Assembly: GCA_003511945.1 (NCBI GenBank)
Contig: DOJA01000225.1
Coordinates: forward strand, 681-14,895
Length of the DNA stretch: 14,215 bases
Direction of reading: 5' to 3'
DNA from: Phycisphaerales bacterium
GTDB lineage: Bacteria > Planctomycetota > Phycisphaerae > Phycisphaerales > UBA1924
This document shows positions 14,178-14,215 of the stretch, piece by piece (the stretch's first letter is position 1; each line of letters starts with the position of its first letter). The notes beneath the pieces are model-generated. The model ran no database searches. It was not told the origin of the DNA and worked only from the letters and a program-made list of their open reading frames with translations. The position numbers and the translations under genes are program-made.

Positions 14178-14215
14178 ATGCGGTCCTTTGTCCCCCGGTG
14201 GCACGGGCGGCCCGC

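Noticed and set aside
14178..14215. Next gene starting at the ATG at 14178, immediately after the nuclease stop
   Set aside because: Only 12 codons are visible, without a Shine-Dalgarno or recognisable sequence, and they overlap a possible hairpin arm.

Overview
The window is about 70% GC by eye and is densely coded. It most resembles a planctomycete of the Phycisphaerae type. The reasons are a GT3 (eukaryote-like) glycogen synthase, a full-length HrpA helicase, a protein ending in the sorting signal VPAPGALP-hydrophobic-RRRR, and a filamentous-haemagglutinin-type secretion pair in a high-GC genome. The assignment rests on gene content only. No rRNA, tRNA, CRISPR array or insertion sequence is visible.

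Layout. (1) 1-3525 (+): HrpA-type DEAH-box RNA helicase, cut off at its 5' end by the window edge. (2) 3566-5434 (+): GT3 glycogen synthase. A perfect 8-bp hairpin at 5467-5486 lies between it and the next, convergent gene. (3) 5505-9329 and 9432-11369 (both -): a two-partner secretion (TPS) locus. The Omp85/FhaC-type outer-membrane transporter (TpsB) is promoter-proximal and the 1274-aa secreted beta-helix protein (TpsA) follows 102 bp later. A sigma70-like promoter precedes tpsB, and a weaker one sits in the tpsB-tpsA gap. (4) 11550-11822 (+): a small predicted lipoprotein, divergent from the TPS pair. (5) 11979-12680 (+): a secreted PEP-CTERM-type protein with its own promoter-like sequence and an unusual 9-bp inverted repeat. 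(6) 12786-14177 (+): a metallo-beta-lactamase/beta-CASP RNA-processing nuclease. Its leader is a tandem array of ten degenerate 7-bp repeats and has no Shine-Dalgarno sequence.

How the parts relate. The helicase, glycogen synthase and beta-CASP nuclease look like ordinary housekeeping genes. The middle of the window (5505-12680) is a block of cell-surface genes: an outer-membrane transporter, its large secreted partner, a lipoprotein and a C-terminally sorted surface protein. TpsB should thread TpsA across the outer membrane by way of the TpsA N-terminal TPS domain. Whether the lipoprotein and the PEP-CTERM protein belong to the same system is a hypothesis based only on adjacency. The most unusual points are the helical domain after a proline hinge at the TpsA C-terminus, the heptamer array against the nuclease start codon, the inverted repeat around the PEP-CTERM promoter and start, and an arginine cluster in the glycogen synthase that resembles the allosteric site of eukaryotic enzymes. 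I did not find a clearly new biological system; the surface block is the best candidate for follow-up.
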